Below are positions 1-6,581 of a stretch of 17,179 nt of DNA, piece by piece. Source of the stretch: an uncultured Gemmatimonadota bacterium (GTDB taxonomy: Bacteria > Gemmatimonadota > Gemmatimonadetes > Gemmatimonadales > Gemmatimonadaceae); NCBI GenBank assembly GCA_903894655.1, contig CAITQY010000390.1, positions 1 through 17,179 of the forward strand, written 5' to 3'. The notes beneath the pieces were generated by a model that was not told the origin of the DNA, made no database searches, and saw nothing but the letters and a program-made list of their open reading frames with translations. Each line of letters opens with the position of its first letter. The stretch's first letter is position 1. The translations under genes and the position numbers were made by a program.

Positions 1-1418
1 GCCATCAGCGTGTTGGTGCCCGGACCGCGATGCGGCAATCGGAGGTCGTCGGGATTCGTGAACAGCAACGCCTGCTCGGGACGTTCGGCCCGCAGATCCT
101 CGCCGAACTTGTAGCGCAGGTTGGCCGTGGCATCGCGCTTGGCGAACACCGTGGCCGGTGAGTTGCAGTGCAGTGCGCCGTGATCGCTGGTGATCACCAC
201 CGAGATATTTCGGCGCGAGGCTTCCTTGAGCAACGTGAACAGCGACGATCGCTCGAACCACTGCTTGGTGATGGCCCGCAATGCGATTTCGTCGCGCGCG
301 ACTTCGAACAGAATCATCGACTCGCTGCGGCCATGCGTGAGCATGTCGACGAAGTTGAACACGAAGGCGTGTATGCCGTCGCCGGCGATCGCGCCCGGCA
401 AGTGGCGCTCGAGATCGTCCGAGTCGGCGGCGGTCGTGATTTTGTGATAGCGCACGGGCGCCTGTACCTTGAGCTCCGCGAGGTGGGCCACCAGCAAATC
501 GCGCTCATGTAAGTTGAGCGCTTCGTCGTCCTTCTCGCCCCACCAGTCGGGGAAGCGTGCCGCGATTTCGCCCGGGAACAGGCCGCTGAACAGCGCATTG
601 CGCGCGTACGGCGTGGCGGTGGGCAGAATCGAGTAGTAGTGCGTGGTCTCCACGTCGTACAACGGGGCCAGCAGCGGCTCAAGCACGCGCCACTGATCCA
701 CGCGCAGACAGTCGATGACCACAAAAATCGCCTTCCGATCGCGGGCCAGCACCGGCATCACGAATTCCGTGACCACGTCGACCGAGAGCGGCGGCCGATC
801 ACCCTCGAGCTCACGCAGCCACCGCGGATACTCGGTACGCATGAACGTGGCGAATTCGCGATGCATGTCGGGATACAGCCCGCGCAACGACTCGTGCAGC
901 CCCAGCTCGCCGGCCGCAGCCAGATCGACGTCCCACTGCATGAGCTCCGCAAAGCGCTCGATCCAGCCGCGCCAATCGAGCCCTGCGTATCGTTCCGACT
1001 CGATCGCGCGGAATCGCTCCACGAACGCGCGCGCCAGTGCCTGCGAGCGGATGAGCGGTCCTTCGAGGATGCGGGTGATGACCGTCAGCACCTGACGCGG
1101 CGTGATCGGCTTCACGAGATAATCACGAATGTTCGCGCCGATCGCTTCCTTGAGCGTGGCGTCCTCTTCGCTCTTGGTGACCATGACGACGGGCATGGTT
1201 GGCAGCATCTCGCGGATGTCCTTGTAGGCATCCAGGCCGCGGGTGCCGGGCATCTGCTCATCGAGCAGCACCAAGTCGTAGGGGCGTCGCCGCAGCAGCT
1301 CGAGCGCGTCGTCGGCGTTCGTCGCCGTCTCGACATGATAGCCCTTCGCTCCGAGCAGGAGTCGATGCGGTTCGAGAAGCTCCGCTTCGTCGTCCACCCA
1401 GAGAATTGTTTTTGCCAT
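1..1418 (-). CDS. porX: PorX-like response regulator with C-terminal PglZ/alkaline-phosphatase-fold domain (3' end beyond window)
   Basis: The reading frame runs from ATG 1418 off the left edge, giving 472 codons; PorX proteins are about 515-520 aa, so roughly 45 residues are missing. Residues 1-120 are a CheY receiver: acidic D9/D10, phosphoacceptor D53 in LVLLDEQMPG, T81 and K103 in LVKPIT. A helical linker leads into a PglZ domain with FVVIDCLRVDQW (D236), PTATPYARNA (T269, matching the catalytic Thr of PorX), NFVDMLTHGR near residue 355, and TSDHG near 411 followed by a TANLRYK segment. In Bacteroidota PorX pairs with the kinase PorY to control type IX secretion genes, and it has been reported to hydrolyse oligonucleotides. 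PorX identity is by remembered motif matching. Whether type IX secretion is the output here is unknown. An in-frame ATG at 1427 is an alternative start; no Shine-Dalgarno is visible. The gene is divergent from 1540. Confidence 0.88.
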   Translation of the reverse strand, partial: MAKTILWVDDEAELLEPHRLLLGAKGYHVETATNADDALELLRRRPYDLVLLDEQMPGTRGLDAYKDIREMLPTMPVVMVTKSEEDATLKEAIGANIRDYLVKPITPRQVLTVITRILEGPLIRSQALARAFVERFRAIESERYAGLDWRGWIERFAELMQWDVDLAAAGELGLHESLRGLYPDMHREFATFMRTEYPRWLRELEGDRPPLSVDVVTEFVMPVLARDRKAIFVVIDCLRVDQWRVLEPLLAPLYDVETTHYYSILPTATPYARNALFSGLFPGEIAARFPDWWGEKDDEALNLHERDLLVAHLAELKVQAPVRYHKITTAADSDDLERHLPGAIAGDGIHAFVFNFVDMLTHGRSESMILFEVARDEIALRAITKQWFERSSLFTLLKEASRRNISVVITSDHGALHCNSPATVFAKRDATANLRYKFGEDLRAERPEQALLFTNPDDLRLPHRGPGTNTLM

Positions 1419-1433
1419 CAGCGCCATCGGAGA

Positions 1434-1439
1434 AAGGTA
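1434..1439 (-). promoter_or_regulatory. Putative -10 element of the porX-like gene, close to its start
   Basis: On the minus strand TACCTT is followed by six bases and then ATG 1427, two codons plus one ahead of ATG 1418. The spacing would place transcription start at or next to ATG 1427, giving a leaderless or near-leaderless mRNA. No -35 consensus is visible. It is the weakest match of the four similar elements in this window. Confidence 0.35.
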
Positions 1440-1527
1440 CCTGAGCAGCAGGACTACGGTCCAGCGGCGGTGCCCGCGTGCCGGTCGGCCTCGCTGGAAC
1501 GGACGCACCGGACGCCGCCGGACACGT

Positions 1528-1533
1528 TACATT
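1528..1533 (+). promoter_or_regulatory. Putative -10 element giving a leaderless start at GTG 1540
   Basis: TACATT lies six bases before GTG 1540, which has no Shine-Dalgarno. The geometry matches the elements before tgt and ruvB. The 112 bp between the divergent genes (1428-1539) hold this element and the opposing one at 1434-1439, with nothing else I recognise. Confidence 0.4.
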
Positions 1534-1539
1534 CGGACC

Positions 1540-1935
1540 GTGTACGCTGAATTCCTTCCCTACGCGCTCGAACCGCTTCGCTTCCCCTTCCCTGCTCTCG
1601 CGTCGCTGGCCGGACGCCTGCCACTCGGGGGAGGACGAGAGGTGGCCTTGGCCGCGCTCATGACCGCTCGGCTGGCGCAGGGCGTGACCACCGGCGACGC
1701 GCTCCCTCCCGGCGAACGGGTCACGCGCGCGGCGGCGGCCAAGGTCTGGCTGGCCTCACTCGCGCTCCCGGCGACCACCCGCGTGCCATTCGCGCGCTGC
1801 GTGGAATCGACCACGGGCACCGCGCTACAGGTCGCCGGCGCCCTCCGTAGCCTCGTCGCGGCCGCCGGCACGCACCTCGATGGTCCATCTGTACAGGAAC
1901 TGGAGACGCTCGCGCGTAAGCTCGCCGGCGGATGA
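1540..1935 (+). CDS. Hypothetical protein, first gene of a two-gene unit with the DnaB-like ATPase
   Basis: This 131-residue protein starts at GTG (MYAEFLPYALEP) and matches no family I recognise. It is alanine- and leucine-rich and looks mostly helical, with short amphipathic segments at about 35-50, 65-80 and 98-130. I see no signal peptide, convincing membrane segment, metal site or nucleotide motif. Its TGA overlaps the ATG of the next gene by 4 bp (ATGA, 1932-1935), so the two are almost certainly co-translated. A role as partner or regulator of the DnaB-like ATPase follows only from this coupling. The start is supported by the -10-like TACATT six bases upstream rather than by a ribosome binding site. 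Codon use is biased to G/C third positions like its neighbours, which supports a real gene. Confidence 0.75.
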   Translation: MYAEFLPYALEPLRFPFPALASLAGRLPLGGGREVALAALMTARLAQGVTTGDALPPGERVTRAAAAKVWLASLALPATTRVPFARCVESTTGTALQVAGALRSLVAAAGTHLDGPSVQELETLARKLAGG

Positions 1936-2771
1936 CGCACCCCACCGACATCTCGCCGCTCACCCGGGTCGTGGCGCGTCTCGACCCGTCCAGCGCTGGT
2001 GAGGTCGATCCGGGGATCGTCCCGACGCGCTTCCCGTCCATCGATCGCGCCATTGGCGGTGGCTTCCGCCGCGGCGATCTGATCGTCGTCGGGGGTGACG
2101 ACAGCGCCGGCTGCTCGGCGCTGGGCCTCGCGATCGCCCTCCGCGTCTCCCCCCGGGCGTTGTTGCTGACGGGTGAAATGCAGGCCGAACGCGCCTACGA
2201 GCGCGCGCTCGCGATGGGTGCGAAGGTGTCGCTGGAATCGTTGCGCCTCGGCGCGGTCACCGAGGCAGAACGCGCTCGGCTGGCAACCGCCGCTGTCACG
2301 CTACGCGACCGCGCCCCCGTGATCGAAACGCTCACCACGGGAACACTGGCCGCCATCGGTCGCGCGGTGGAGGCGACGCCCGAGGCGACGCTGGTGGTGG
2401 TCGATCCGCTGGAGTGCCTGCTGGATCGCGACTCCGGACATGACGAAGCGCTGGGCTTTGCGGTGCTCGCGCTGAAACGACTCGCCATGCAGCGTCATGT
2501 TGCCGTGCTGCTTTTGACCCACCTCCCCCAGCTGGCCCGCGAGCGACACGATCGCCGTCCCCGCCTCACCGATTTCGGAGTGGGCGGCGCGATCGGGACC
2601 CACGCCGATCTGGTATTCGGACTGTATCGCGAGGAGCTCTACGAGGCCGATCTCGGGGTCTCGGGAGCGGCTGAGTTGCTGTTGCTGAAGAATCGGCAGG
2701 GGGCGAAGGGCTACGTCGATCTGTATTTCGACAGCCGGTACAGCCGGTTCGAGGATGTGCTGGAGGAGTAG
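1932..2771 (+). CDS. DnaB-like (RecA-fold) ATPase-domain protein with degenerate Walker A
   Basis: This 279-aa protein resembles the C-terminal RecA-fold domain of the replicative helicase DnaB without its N-terminal primase-binding domain. The order matches: a TRFPSIDRAIGGGFRRGDL lead-in (32-50), P-loop position 55-62, a LLTGEM strand like the SLEM of DnaB, Walker B LVVVDPLECL, VLLLTHLPQLARER, then GGAIGTHADLVFGLYREE, LLLKNRQGAKG and FDSRYSRF. The P-loop reads GDDSAGCS: the invariant lysine is Cys61 (codon TGC, 2112-2114). ATP hydrolysis is therefore doubtful. It may bind nucleotide weakly, act as a non-catalytic oligomer, or serve a role other than unwinding. It is translationally coupled to the unknown gene before it. 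It is not the replicative DnaB, which needs an intact P-loop. RadA and KaiC-like proteins are alternatives, but the C-terminal motifs fit DnaB better. Confidence 0.82.
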   Translation: MTHPTDISPLTRVVARLDPSSAGEVDPGIVPTRFPSIDRAIGGGFRRGDLIVVGGDDSAGCSALGLAIALRVSPRALLLTGEMQAERAYERALAMGAKVSLESLRLGAVTEAERARLATAAVTLRDRAPVIETLTTGTLAAIGRAVEATPEATLVVVDPLECLLDRDSGHDEALGFAVLALKRLAMQRHVAVLLLTHLPQLARERHDRRPRLTDFGVGGAIGTHADLVFGLYREELYEADLGVSGAAELLLLKNRQGAKGYVDLYFDSRYSRFEDVLEE

Positions 2772-2790
2772 CGCCTCTTTGCCGATGGCC

Positions 2791-2820
2791 CACGGCCGTG
2801 AGCACGGCCGTGAGCACGAC
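2791..2820 (+). terminator. Two tandem 10-bp palindromes forming a GC-rich hairpin
   Basis: CACGGCCGTG occurs at 2791-2800 and 2803-2812, with a partial third copy of the 12-bp unit at 2815-2820. Together the two copies can fold into a 9-bp stem with a GAGC loop. A short T run (TTTT) follows only about 15 nt after the hairpin. It lies 20 bp after the DnaB-like gene and ahead of yebC. It may be a terminator or attenuator, but an operator with repeated half-sites is equally possible. Confidence 0.45.
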
Positions 2821-2855
2821 CGGGGGCTTTTCTACATCCCGCGCCCGCTCAGCAT

Positions 2856-2861
2856 TATTTT
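2856..2861 (+). promoter_or_regulatory. Putative -10 element for yebC-ruvCA
   Basis: TATTTT lies in the AT-richest patch of the 137-bp gap before yebC, downstream of the hairpin, and would give a leader of about 40 nt. A purine-rich GGGGCAGGG sits immediately before ATG 2909, closer than an ideal Shine-Dalgarno. No convincing -35 box is visible. Confidence 0.35.
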
Positions 2862-2908
2862 CCCCACATCGGTTTGATGACACCCATCCGCATTCACGGG
2901 GCAGGGCG

Positions 2909-3652
2909 ATGGCAGGACATAGCAAATGGAAGACGATCAAGCGCGCGAAGGCGGCGACCGACAACAAGCGCGGCGCACTGTTCACGCGGCTGATTCGCGA
3001 AATCACCATGGCCGCCAAGCTGGGCGGGGGTGATCCTGGCGGTAATCCTCGCCTGCGCACTGCCATCGACAACGCGAAGGCGGTGTCGATGCCCAAGGAC
3101 AACATCGACCGCGCCATCAAGAAAGGCACGGGCGAACTGGAAGGCGTGGACTACGTCGAAGTGCTGTACGAAGCCTACGGCCCGGGCGGCGTCGCGATCA
3201 TGATCCAGGCGGTGACCGACAACCCCACGCGGACCGTGGCCGATGTGCGGCACAAACTCTCGCGCAACCATGGCAACATGGGCTCCAGCAACTCCGTGGC
3301 GTACCTCTTCGAACGCAAGGGACAGATGTCCGTCTCCGCCGAGGGCGTACACGAAGACACGCTGATCGAAGCCGCGCTCGAAGCCGGCGCCGACGATGTG
3401 GTGCGTGACGATACCGAGTTCACGATCACCACCGATCCGGGCGCTCTGCACGCGACGAAGGAAGGACTCGAGTCGAAGAAGTACAAAGTGGCCGACGCCG
3501 AACTCGCCTGGGTGCCCAAGAGCACCGTGAAGGTGGAAGGCTCGGCGGCCGATCAACTCATGAAGTTGCTCGAAGCGCTTGAAGAGCTGGATGATGTGCA
3601 GAAGGTCGATGCGAACTTCGAGATGGACGACGACGCGATGGCCGAGGCGTGA
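2909..3652 (+). CDS. yebC: YebC/TACO1-family translation factor or transcriptional regulator
   Basis: The 247-aa length is typical of the family. The N-terminus MAGHSKWKTIKRAKAA followed by DNKRGALFTRLIREI is diagnostic, as are NPRLRTAIDNAKA, MPKDNIDRAIKKG and YEAYGPGGVAI. The family was first described as DNA-binding regulators. Later work on TACO1 and bacterial homologues indicates a cytosolic role at the ribosome, easing elongation through proline-rich stretches. The start at 2909 is fixed by the conserved N-terminus; the frame stays open upstream, but that extension is not conserved. It is the first gene of the yebC-ruvC-ruvA group and overlaps ruvC by 4 bp (GTGA). The acidic C-terminal tail is a usual family feature. 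Confidence 0.96.
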   Translation: MAGHSKWKTIKRAKAATDNKRGALFTRLIREITMAAKLGGGDPGGNPRLRTAIDNAKAVSMPKDNIDRAIKKGTGELEGVDYVEVLYEAYGPGGVAIMIQAVTDNPTRTVADVRHKLSRNHGNMGSSNSVAYLFERKGQMSVSAEGVHEDTLIEAALEAGADDVVRDDTEFTITTDPGALHATKEGLESKKYKVADAELAWVPKSTVKVEGSAADQLMKLLEALEELDDVQKVDANFEMDDDAMAEA

Positions 3653-4185
3653 GCCCGTCGCTGGTGCTCGGGATCGATCCGGGCACCGCCGTGACGGGGT
3701 ACGGTGTGGTCGCCTTTGACGGCCGCATCGCCACGCTCGTGGAGTGTGGTGTCATCCGCACCACGGCCAAGGATCCGCTGCCCCAGCGCCTGCTGGAGAT
3801 TCACGAAGGTGTGGAGGAAGTCCTCGCGCGGCACCGTCCCGATACGATGTCGGTGGAAGACGTGTTCTACGCGAAGAATGTGCGTACGACGATCGTGCTT
3901 GGTCATGCGCGCGGCGTGATTTTACTTGCCGCGCAGAAGGCCGCCCTCACGATCTGCGAGTACCCGCCGGCCGAAATCAAGAAGGCGATCACCGGTACCG
4001 GCGCTGCCACGAAGGAGCAGGTGCAGTTCATGGTGGCGCGCCTCCTGCGCCTCAAGAGTGCACCGCAACCCGCCGACGCCGCCGACGGCGTGGCCGCCGC
4101 GCTCTGCGCCTGCCTCATGTCATCGCGCGCGAAGCTCCCTGAGCTGCCGGCGATGCGTCTCCCTCTCTCCAAGCTCGTCAAATGA
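3649..4185 (+). CDS. ruvC: Crossover junction endodeoxyribonuclease RuvC
   Basis: RuvC is the Holliday junction resolvase that nicks two opposite strands at RuvAB-bound junctions. This 178-aa protein has the RNase H-fold catalytic acids: D10 in LGIDPGTAVTGYG, E70 in MSVEDVFYAKN, and D143 and D146 in PADAADGVAAAL. The GTG start overlaps the yebC stop, and the gene ends by overlapping the ruvA ATG (ATGA), so all three are probably co-translated. Length and motif order are normal. No independent promoter or Shine-Dalgarno is visible, consistent with expression from the yebC promoter. Confidence 0.97.
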   Translation: MSPSLVLGIDPGTAVTGYGVVAFDGRIATLVECGVIRTTAKDPLPQRLLEIHEGVEEVLARHRPDTMSVEDVFYAKNVRTTIVLGHARGVILLAAQKAALTICEYPPAEIKKAITGTGAATKEQVQFMVARLLRLKSAPQPADAADGVAAALCACLMSSRAKLPELPAMRLPLSKLVK

Positions 4186-4778
4186 TCGCACTGGTCTCCG
4201 GCACGCTCGTTCATCGCGAACTCGATCGCGTGGAAATCCTGACGGCGGGCGGTGTGGGCTACGAATGCCTCATTCCGCTCTCGGTCTTCGAGTCGTTGCC
4301 GCAGGAAGGCGCGACGGTCACGCTGCACACGCATCTCGCCGTGCGCGAAGACGCCTGGCACTTGTATGGCTTCTCCGATCGCTTCGACCGCGCCGTGTTT
4401 CAGCGGCTGCTCGTGGCCAAGGGTGTCGGCCCCGCCCTCGCGCTCGGCATCCTATCGTCGCTTACGCCGGAGCGCGTGGTGCGTGCGCTGCGCGAGAAGG
4501 ACATCACGACGCTCATGCGCGTCCCGCGCGTGGGTCGGAAGAAGGCCGAGCAGATCATCCTCGATCTGGCCGACAAGATGGACACCGTGGGCTCCGCGCC
4601 GACGGCGGCGGGTGTCGTTGCAAGCCCGGTCGCCGACGACGCCATACGTGCGCTCATCGCGCTCGGCTACAACCAGCTCGAAGCCGATCGCGCGGTGCGG
4701 GCGGTGATGGATGCGGGCGGTGGAGCGGATGTCGGGGCGGTGGTGCGGGCGGCCTTAAGTCGCTTGACTTCGAAATAG
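4182..4778 (+). CDS. ruvA: Holliday junction branch migration protein RuvA
   Basis: RuvA tetramers bind four-way junctions and load the RuvB motor. The 198-aa protein has the N-terminal OB-fold (MIALVSGTLV, residues 1-62), two helix-hairpin-helix motifs (LLVAKGVGPALALGIL near 76-91 and LMRVPRVGRKKAEQII near 111-126), a flexible Ala/Gly linker, and a C-terminal UBA-like domain III (152-198) that contacts RuvB. Its start overlaps the ruvC stop. Its TAG stop (4776-4778) is the first part of the palindromic element at 4775-4877. Unlike the common ruvAB arrangement, ruvB lies 4.85 kb away beyond an opposite-strand cassette. Confidence 0.97.
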   Translation: MIALVSGTLVHRELDRVEILTAGGVGYECLIPLSVFESLPQEGATVTLHTHLAVREDAWHLYGFSDRFDRAVFQRLLVAKGVGPALALGILSSLTPERVVRALREKDITTLMRVPRVGRKKAEQIILDLADKMDTVGSAPTAAGVVASPVADDAIRALIALGYNQLEADRAVRAVMDAGGGADVGAVVRAALSRLTSK

Positions 4779-4877
4779 ACTCACGTGGGTTCCGAGTTGT
4801 GAGTGAAAGTTTGGAGTGCTGGGTAAAACGCAAAACTCCACACTTTCACTCACAACCCCAAACTCACGTGAGTCTAT
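4775..4877. repeat. Long imperfect palindrome (47-bp arms) between convergent genes, copy 1
   Basis: Bases 4775-4821 pair with 4831-4877 around a 9-nt loop, with about six mismatches and one G-T pair by manual alignment. The outer ends are perfect (ATAGACTCACGTG against its complement) and include the E-box-like core CACGTG twice. The element overlaps the ruvA stop and ends 22 bp before the M28 stop, so it could terminate both convergent transcripts. No T run follows either arm. A related copy lies at 14105-14190. Confidence 0.9.
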
Positions 4878-4898
4878 CGCCCCGGCACCAAGCCCGGC

Positions 4899-6536
4899 TT
4901 ACCGCCGATACTGCGTCGCATCCCGCAGCGGCTTCCCACAACTCGGCACCGTGATCACCTGCCCCGGACGGCCACCGGGAATCGGATCCACCAGCACGCG
5001 CGAGCTCTTCTCGGCGTCTTCGCTCGCGAGGTACACGAACATCGCGGTGAGCGTCGCGTTGTGCTTCAGATCATCGACGATGATCTTGTCGAACGCGTCG
5101 CGATTCGTGTGCCACGTGCTATTGCTGTAGTCCCAGTTCAGCGCGCCGAGTCCGACCGCGGGTGCGCCCCAGCAACGGAATGATGCGTCGTCTGATCCGG
5201 CGCCAATGCCCGACGGGCCCGAGAGACGGATGTACTGCGTGAGCTGCGACGGCATCTGACTCATGTATTGCGCCAGGCGCGGTCCGTTCTCCGGATGCAG
5301 TCCCGGTCCCGTGCTCACCACGCGGCCCGTGCCGTTGTCCTGATTGAAGGCGAACTGCAGTCCCTTCACGACTTCGGGGTGATCGGCCGTGAACGAGCCC
5401 GACCCGTTCAATCCCTGTTCTTCACCGCTCCAGTGACCCACGAGAATGGTGCGCGACGGTTTCGGATACACCGCGTGCAGAATGCGCAGCGCTTCCATCA
5501 TCGTGATCGATCCCGTGGCGTTATCGGTCGCGCCGGAGTGTCCTTCCCAGCTGTCGAAGTGCGCCGACAAGACGACGTATTCATCGGGCTTCGTGGCGCC
5601 CTTGATCTCGGCGACCACATTGAACACCGGCTTGTCGCCGAGCGCTTCGGATTCCGCCATCAGGCGCACCTTCGGGCCCTGCTTGTTCTGCGCGAGCCGA
5701 AAGAGCATGCCGTAGTCTTCGCAGCCCACGTCGAACGTGGGTAACGCGGCGTTGCGCGGCGATCCGAAAATCTTGTTCACACCCGGATACTGCGAATAGT
5801 TCGATTCGAACACAGCCACGGCACCGGCGGCCTTGAGGTCGCTGTAGAACGTCGGCACGCGCTGCGTCACGCCCTGATACGTGGCCGACAGATCGCGCTG
5901 CATCGAGTCGAGCGACGACTGCGTGCTCGGCATCGCGAACTCGGCCAGCTGCGACGCCGGACGGCAGGTTAGCCGCGGCGCCGACGCCAGCACGATCTTG
6001 CCCTTCACACTCGGCAGCCACGCCGTGAACTCCTCGGGCGACTGATACGGCTTCACCACGACCACTTCGCCGTCGGCCCACTTGCCCGCCGAATTGCCGC
6101 TCCACGACAGCATGTTGATCTCGAGCGCCTTCACGCGCGGCGCCGTGAGCTGCGCGAACGCGGCCCCGCGCTTCCACGAATTCCACGTGCCGTATTGCTC
6201 CTTGCGGGCCGACACACCGAACTGCTTGTAGGTGGCCAACAGCCAGTCCTGCGCGCGATTCATATTCGGCGAGCCGGTCAGGCGTGGGCCGACAGAATCG
6301 AGCAGGGCTTGCGCCAGCGTGCCAGCCTGCGACCGCTGCATCCCTTCCTCCCACAGCTTCAGGATGATGGGATCGGTGGGCGCGTCCTTGCGGACGTAGT
6401 CCGGCGCCGGAGAGACCGGAAGCGCCTGAATGTTCTTGGCGACCGGTGACGGGCCGCGACCTGGCTGCGCAGCGGCAGAACCGGTAACGGATGCTGAGGC
6501 CGCAATCAGCAGGCCGAAGACAGTGGATGTGCGCAT
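4899..6536 (-). CDS. Secreted M28-family zinc metallopeptidase
   Basis: This 545-aa exported aminopeptidase or carboxypeptidase starts with a signal peptide (MRTSTVFGLLIAAS..., likely cleaved near AAA-Q at residue 23). A protease-associated-like insert lies around 150-260, and the M28 catalytic domain runs from about 300. The co-catalytic zinc ligands are all visible: H326 in LSAHFDSW, D338 in GATDNATG, E373 with general base E372 in SGEEQGLNG, D400 in NQDNGTG, and H476 in STWHTNRD. This resembles the plasma glutamate carboxypeptidase-type M28 branch. It likely acts in the periplasm or outside the cell on peptides; the substrate cannot be read from sequence. It starts 45 bp after the permease stop, so it is probably the last gene of the minus-strand operon. 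No separate promoter is evident. Confidence 0.93.
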   Translation of the reverse strand: MRTSTVFGLLIAASASVTGSAAAQPGRGPSPVAKNIQALPVSPAPDYVRKDAPTDPIILKLWEEGMQRSQAGTLAQALLDSVGPRLTGSPNMNRAQDWLLATYKQFGVSARKEQYGTWNSWKRGAAFAQLTAPRVKALEINMLSWSGNSAGKWADGEVVVVKPYQSPEEFTAWLPSVKGKIVLASAPRLTCRPASQLAEFAMPSTQSSLDSMQRDLSATYQGVTQRVPTFYSDLKAAGAVAVFESNYSQYPGVNKIFGSPRNAALPTFDVGCEDYGMLFRLAQNKQGPKVRLMAESEALGDKPVFNVVAEIKGATKPDEYVVLSAHFDSWEGHSGATDNATGSITMMEALRILHAVYPKPSRTILVGHWSGEEQGLNGSGSFTADHPEVVKGLQFAFNQDNGTGRVVSTGPGLHPENGPRLAQYMSQMPSQLTQYIRLSGPSGIGAGSDDASFRCWGAPAVGLGALNWDYSNSTWHTNRDAFDKIIVDDLKHNATLTAMFVYLASEDAEKSSRVLVDPIPGGRPGQVITVPSCGKPLRDATQYRR

Positions 6537-6581
6537 ACGGAGTTCTGGTATTCGGTGAGAAACGAGAGAGTGAACGGTGCG

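Noticed and set aside
1..1418. Phage-defence PglZ (BREX-type) assignment
   Set aside because: The N-terminal receiver domain and the YYSILPTATPYARNA and NFVDMLTHGR segments match PorX; no pglX, brxC or other BREX genes are in the window.
639..1550. 303-codon plus-strand frame opposite the porX-like gene
   Set aside because: The minus strand encodes a protein with complete receiver and PglZ motifs; the plus-strand product is the complementary shadow.
4775..4877. CRISPR-like array, because the TTTGGAGT and GTGAGT words recur here and at 14105-14190
   Set aside because: The words form mirror arms of palindromes, not regularly spaced direct repeats with unique spacers, and no cas gene is present.
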